From: Pseudomonas lijiangensis
GTDB lineage: Bacteria > Pseudomonadota > Gammaproteobacteria > Pseudomonadales > Pseudomonadaceae
Reading direction: 5' to 3'
Length of the DNA: 64,000 bases
NCBI RefSeq assembly: GCF_018968705.1
Contig: NZ_CP076668.1
Location: 372,001 to 436,000, forward strand
Positions 60,075-64,000 of this stretch are shown here, piece after piece (position 1 is the first letter of the stretch; each line of letters begins with the position of its first letter). The position numbers were made by a program, and so were the translations under genes. Under the pieces are notes generated by a model, which worked only from the letters and a program-made list of their open reading frames with translations, was not told where the DNA came from and searched no databases.

Positions 60075-61318
60075 GAGGCGCTGCTCGCACAGAACTCGGC
60101 CAGCATCCGCAACCGGCGTTTGGGTTCGCTGACAAAAGGATTGCGTTCATCCCAGGCATAACCGGCCAGGATTGCGCTGATCATGCGACGGATGTCCGGG
60201 GTGCTGTCGGGATAGAAAATGACGTCTTGGAAGCTGTTGTCATACCAGCCCTCGACATAGGCGCGGAAGGTATCGACACCACGTTTGAGCGGGATGGCGA
60301 ATTCGCTTTCCCAGTTCACGCTTTCGCCCTGCAACTGTCGGCTCAGCAGGTTGGCGGCCATGCTTGCCGAGCGCATGGCAATGGTGACGCCGGACGAGAA
60401 CACCGGATCGAGAAATTCCGCCGCATTGCCCAACAGTGCGAAGCCCGGGCCATGCAGGGTTTTGACGTTGGCCGAATAGCCGCCAATGGTGCGTGCAGGG
60501 GTATCCCAGACGGCATTTTTCAGCACCTTCTTGAGCTGTGGCGTTTCATCGACGAAGGCTTGCAGGCAGGCGTCCAGGTCCTGCGGCTTGTCCTTGAAGC
60601 GCTCAGCCGATGCAACCACGCCCAGGGAGCAGCGGCCATTGCTGAACGGGATGGTCCAGAACCAGACGTCCCGATGTTCAGGGTGAATGCTGATCAGGAT
60701 CTTCTCGCGGTCGAAGGGCGGGCTTTCGATATGGTCTTCGATGTGGGTGAACACGGCCTGACGCACCGGGAAGCCGGACGGCGCTTCAAGGTCCAGCAAG
60801 CGCGGCAGGACCCGGCCATAACCGCTGGCATCGAGCACGAACAGGGCTTGTATGCTGTATTCGCTGCCGTCTTCGCGACGAACGCTCAGGACCGGTTGCG
60901 GGGCGCTGAAGTCGACGTTGATGATTTCCTGCTGATAGCGGATTTCAACACCCTGCAGCGCTGCCTGATCGGCCAGCAGCTTGTCGAACTCGCTGCGCTG
61001 GACCTGAAAGGTCGTGGGTTTGCCGTTGCTGAACGTGTCACCGAAATCGAAATCGCTGTACTGATCACCGACAGCAAAGGCCGCGCCGTTTTTCTTCTGG
61101 AATCCGGCCGCTTCAACCGCTTCGAGCATGCCGGCTTCTTCCACGAAGTCCAGGCAATGGGAGAGCAGGCTTTCGCCAATCGAGAAGCGTGGAAACAGCT
61201 GGCGCTCGATGATCAGAACATCGTGGCCCTTGCGTTTGAGCAACGCGGCGGCAATCGCCCCGGCAGGGCCTGCACCAATGACGACAACCTGCCGATTTTC
61301 CATGTCAGTGAGGGGCAC
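60071..61318 (-). CDS. FAD-dependent oxidoreductase, flavin-halogenase-like, in APE operon
   Basis: A 415-residue flavoprotein. The dinucleotide site is VVVIGAGPAGAIAAALLKRKG. The halogenase-type motif WxWxIP is present as W219-F-W-T-I-P224, and a K75/K76 pair lies near the position of the catalytic lysine of tryptophan halogenases. It may halogenate or oxidise the aryl ring. Xanthomonadin-type polyenes are halogenated, which supports the idea, but activity is not shown. The GTG at 61318 follows a GGAA; the ATG at 61303 has no ribosome site. Confidence 0.75.
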   Translation of the reverse strand: MPLTDMENRQVVVIGAGPAGAIAAALLKRKGHDVLIIERQLFPRFSIGESLLSHCLDFVEEAGMLEAVEAAGFQKKNGAAFAVGDQYSDFDFGDTFSNGKPTTFQVQRSEFDKLLADQAALQGVEIRYQQEIINVDFSAPQPVLSVRREDGSEYSIQALFVLDASGYGRVLPRLLDLEAPSGFPVRQAVFTHIEDHIESPPFDREKILISIHPEHRDVWFWTIPFSNGRCSLGVVASAERFKDKPQDLDACLQAFVDETPQLKKVLKNAVWDTPARTIGGYSANVKTLHGPGFALLGNAAEFLDPVFSSGVTIAMRSASMAANLLSRQLQGESVNWESEFAIPLKRGVDTFRAYVEGWYDNSFQDVIFYPDSTPDIRRMISAILAGYAWDERNPFVSEPKRRLRMLAEFCASSAS

Positions 61319-62474
61319 AAGAGTTCCTTATCGGTTGGTCGGTGTTAATTGGGGACGGCAACGGTTTGCGACCCATGCCGGTCAGGGCAGGCATGAGCGT
61401 CGCCAGCAGGCTCATCACCATCAGCGCGAAATACAGCGCCGGACTGATGAGCTGCTGTTGCAGCAGAAGATTGAGAAAGACGATTTCGCTCAGCCCGCGG
61501 ATATTCAGCAATACGCTTTCGCGCCAGCGACTTGCGCCTGCAAAGGAAGGTGGAGCCCAGCGCAGACCGATCCAGTTTCCCAGCATCTTGCTGCCGATGG
61601 GCACGATGATCAGTGCGGCCAGTTGCAGCCCGCTCAGGGTGCTCATGGCGCTGTGAATGTCGATTTGCACAATGCCGAAGGTCAGCAGCAACGGGATCGC
61701 CAACTGGTTCTGCAAGCGTCTGAACAGGGCCGCAGGCAGCGGCAGCTTCCAGGTTTGCCCAAGGCGTGACATGCATAGCAGATAGCCAATGCCGAAGATC
61801 AGCGCGTTAAGTCTGTAGTGCTCGGCTACCACCAGCATGAAAAAGAACGTCACGCTGTAGAGGAACGGCTGGCGCAGGCCCAGCAGGCGGAACAGCAAGG
61901 GAATGCAGGCGCCTGTCAGCGGCAGTAAAAGGCTGGCGGGTTTCAGGCTGCCCTGGCCCAGGGCGAACAGGCTCCAGCAGGCCAGATCGATAAGGATCGC
62001 GGTTTGCACCAGACGGCGTATGGCCTGAGGCGGGTAGCCGATGTGTTGCAGATAGAGATAAAGCACCGGAATCGCGGTGATTGCGAACACCAGTCCGATT
62101 GCCAGCGAACCGAGCCAGGATTGATCCGGCAGCAGCCATAGCGCACAGCCCAGCCCTGCGATGAAGGGCACCAGAAAGCTGGGGACCGCAACTTTCAGGC
62201 TCTGGCGGTCCAGTCTGGCGTCGATCACATCGCTGAGGATATGCCCCAGGACTATCGCGAAGGCCATACCGTACAAGGTCTTGAGCCAGACCGGCGACAC
62301 CAGTTGCGTGCCGCTCAGTTGCCAGCTCGGTTCGATCCAGAACAGCATCAGCAGGGGTAAGCCAAAGGTCGCCAGCAGCAACTGACTGACGATGGGAATC
62401 AGCCCCAGCCGTTGGCCCGCCCAGGTTGCCAGGGCAAAGGCCAATAGCGCCATCAGCCAGAACAGAAGGATCAT
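61305..62474 (-). CDS. CPA-type cation/proton antiporter-like membrane protein in APE operon
   Basis: A 389-residue membrane protein with about 11 hydrophobic helices. FAITAIPVLYLYLQHIGY matches the ITAxPV signature of the CPA2 (NhaP/KefB-type) fold, and LNIRGLSEIVFLNLLLQQQLISP matches the TRGLxEL region near the C terminus. The ion-binding DD/ND pair is represented by I162-D163 in AILID, so transport may be altered. It starts at 62474, sharing one base with the exporter stop, and ends 14 bases inside the FAD gene. A proton-coupled step in polyene export is an inference. Confidence 0.72.
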   Translation of the reverse strand: MILLFWLMALLAFALATWAGQRLGLIPIVSQLLLATFGLPLLMLFWIEPSWQLSGTQLVSPVWLKTLYGMAFAIVLGHILSDVIDARLDRQSLKVAVPSFLVPFIAGLGCALWLLPDQSWLGSLAIGLVFAITAIPVLYLYLQHIGYPPQAIRRLVQTAILIDLACWSLFALGQGSLKPASLLLPLTGACIPLLFRLLGLRQPFLYSVTFFFMLVVAEHYRLNALIFGIGYLLCMSRLGQTWKLPLPAALFRRLQNQLAIPLLLTFGIVQIDIHSAMSTLSGLQLAALIIVPIGSKMLGNWIGLRWAPPSFAGASRWRESVLLNIRGLSEIVFLNLLLQQQLISPALYFALMVMSLLATLMPALTGMGRKPLPSPINTDQPIRNSCAPH

Positions 62475-64000
62475 CACGGGCGATGCTCCTTTTTCGGACT
62501 TGCCCAGGGCGCAAGGATGAAGCTGAAAGCCAGCCCAAGGCTGACGGACAGCCCGAAATTGCTGATGGCCGGGGTGCTGGAGATCGCCAGCAGGCCAAAT
62601 GAAAGCCAGGTGGTGATGGCGGCCAGCAAGGTGCCCAGCAGGCTGACGGCAGCGCCGCCGATCTGCTCGCGCATGAGAATGGCGTAATCGACACTGATCG
62701 CCGTCACCAGCAGCAGGCCGAACAGGCTGAACAGGGTCAGCGGCTGTCCGAGCCAGCCCAGGCTTGCCAGACTGCACAGGGCCGCCAGCAAGGGCAGGGC
62801 GACAATTCGCAGGGCACCGCCCAGGCCGAACGGCAGCACCAGCAACAGGACGATCAGCACGCAGGAAAGCAGTTTCAGTTCGGCGGCGCTGATCTGGGTG
62901 GCGGCGAATACGCTGTTGAGTTCGCCCAGGCGATCCACCAGTTGTACACCTTCCAGCCCTTGCGCCTGGGTCTTCAGCAGAGCGGGATCGTTCAGGCCTC
63001 GCAAACTTACGATGCCGGCCACGCCGTCATCGTTCTGGCCGAGCCAGAGCGTGCGCCAGGGTTCGCTGAGTGGTCCGGTGAGGGCGAGGTCGATACTTTG
63101 TGAGGGCAGCGCTTGCAGTCGAGCCAGCTCGGCCTGCAATGCGCTGGCCGGCACGCCCAGTTGGACCAGAGGCTGCCAAAGCGGCTCCAGTCGGGAGAGT
63201 GCAGTGCGTGTGGCTTGCTGGTCGGCGGGCGATGCGACCAGTTGATTGAGCGCCATGTAGCCCTGCAGCTTGCCGACATTGACCAGTTGTTCCAGTCGCT
63301 GGGTGAGTGCCGACTGGCGCTCCAGCAACTGCTGCTCATCCTTGCCTCGAACCAGAAAGAACTGGCTGGTGGGCTGGTAGCCGGTAATGCGGGCGATGGC
63401 CTGGGCTTCGTCTGTCAGTGCCTGAGGCGCGGAAACCCATTGGCGGATATCGTTTCGAGTGGTCAGTTGCCACAAGCCTGTCGCGCAGAACGCTAGCAGC
63501 ACTGCCAGCAGGACGGGGGTACTGATGCGTTGCAGCAAGGCGTCCCGGCAATCGAGCAGGTGTTGAGCCAGGGCCAGAGGCCATTGCGCGGGATGGATTT
63601 CGACCTTGGCGAGCAACGCAGGCAGCAGGCAAACCGCTGTCAGATAAGCCCCGATCAGACCGGCAGCCGAGAACACGGCGATTTGCGTCAAAGCTGGGAA
63701 TGGCGTCCAGGCCAGGGCCAGATAGCCAATACAACTGGTGATCAGGCTCAGGCTCAGGCCGGGCAATGTCAGGCGCAAGGCAGGCCAGCTTCGCCAGGGT
63801 TTCAGGCTCCAGCTTTTGGACAGATAGTGCAGCGGGTAGTCCACGGCTACGCCGATGAGGCTTGAGCCGAGCACCAGCGTCATGACATGCATGCTGCCAA
63901 AAAACGCCACGCAGGCCACGGCACCGAACAGCATGCCGACCAGCACCGGCACGAATGCCAGAAGCACTTTCCAGCGACGGAACGCCAGCAACAGCAGCAA
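62474..64000 (-). CDS. apeM: RND/MMPL-family exporter (ApeM-like), 3' part
   Basis: The last 508 residues of a membrane exporter; the 5' end lies beyond the window. Two helical bundles are seen: SLIGVAVDYPLHYLSKSW near the start and VTAISVDYAILMREQIG later. Each carries the VDY motif typical of MMPL/RND proton relays, with a large periplasmic loop between them. APE clusters encode such a protein to deliver the polyene to the outer membrane. It overlaps the antiporter-like gene by one base. Confidence 0.8.
   Translation of the reverse strand: MLLLLAFRRWKVLLAFVPVLVGMLFGAVACVAFFGSMHVMTLVLGSSLIGVAVDYPLHYLSKSWSLKPWRSWPALRLTLPGLSLSLITSCIGYLALAWTPFPALTQIAVFSAAGLIGAYLTAVCLLPALLAKVEIHPAQWPLALAQHLLDCRDALLQRISTPVLLAVLLAFCATGLWQLTTRNDIRQWVSAPQALTDEAQAIARITGYQPTSQFFLVRGKDEQQLLERQSALTQRLEQLVNVGKLQGYMALNQLVASPADQQATRTALSRLEPLWQPLVQLGVPASALQAELARLQALPSQSIDLALTGPLSEPWRTLWLGQNDDGVAGIVSLRGLNDPALLKTQAQGLEGVQLVDRLGELNSVFAATQISAAELKLLSCVLIVLLLVLPFGLGGALRIVALPLLAALCSLASLGWLGQPLTLFSLFGLLLVTAISVDYAILMREQIGGAAVSLLGTLLAAITTWLSFGLLAISSTPAISNFGLSVSLGLAFSFILAPWASPKKEHRP

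Overview
The window is chromosomal DNA of a Pseudomonas, most likely of the P. syringae/P. fluorescens lineage. The gene order is that of the Pseudomonas core: ntrC-ntrB ... glnA-thiI-typA, and ponA divergent from pilMNOPQ-aroK-aroB-damX-like-gltB-gltD-hemE. The genes are GC-rich, with GTG starts and ATGA overlaps, and the intergenic regions carry Pseudomonas-type REP palindromes. No rRNA, tRNA, CRISPR array or prophage was seen.

Layout. (1) 1-3753: the end of a TonB-dependent receptor, a flavin monooxygenase, an orphan sulfonate-type binding protein and an aldo/keto reductase; probably organosulfur or siderophore-related accessory metabolism. (2) 3765-5022: an IS110-family element sitting exactly at the end of a REP palindrome. 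Its left end contains a readable bridge-RNA-like structure whose guide segments match the flanking target. (3) 5039-12000: nitrogen control (ntrBC, glnA) with NtrC-type sites and sigma-54-type promoters. Two DUF4124 genes, a secreted chorismate mutase and a cupin lie between them. (4) 12055-34670: housekeeping genes (thiI, typA, folA, pchP, ilvD, rlmI, mutM, coaD, a ferredoxin, calB, a sulfurtransferase, ponA) mixed with membrane-GTPase, HDOD, TetR and YheT-type genes. (5) 34879-50788: the type IV pilus assembly operon pilMNOPQ, the shikimate genes aroK and aroB, a DamX-like SPOR protein, glutamate synthase gltBD and hemE. (6) 50843-52770: a two-gene Septu-type antiphage module (PtuA ATPase and PtuB HNH nuclease), an AT-richer insert next to hemE. 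(7) 52848-55166: an MFS exporter and a divergent LysR regulator. (8) 55265-64000, minus strand: the distal half of an aryl polyene (APE) pigment cluster. In transcription order it encodes an RND/MMPL exporter (cut by the window end), a CPA-type antiporter-like protein, a halogenase-like FAD enzyme, a methyltransferase, a DUF3261 lipoprotein, a ketosynthase, a dehydratase, a ketoreductase and a second ketosynthase. All are coupled by overlapping start and stop codons.

How they fit together. NtrB/NtrC sense nitrogen state and should drive glnA. GltBD completes the GS/GOGAT cycle. AroK and AroB feed chorismate. The APE genes build and export an outer-membrane aryl polyene. The parts most worth a second look are the IS110 bridge RNA, the Septu pair and the halogenase-like and antiporter-like extra genes inside the APE operon.
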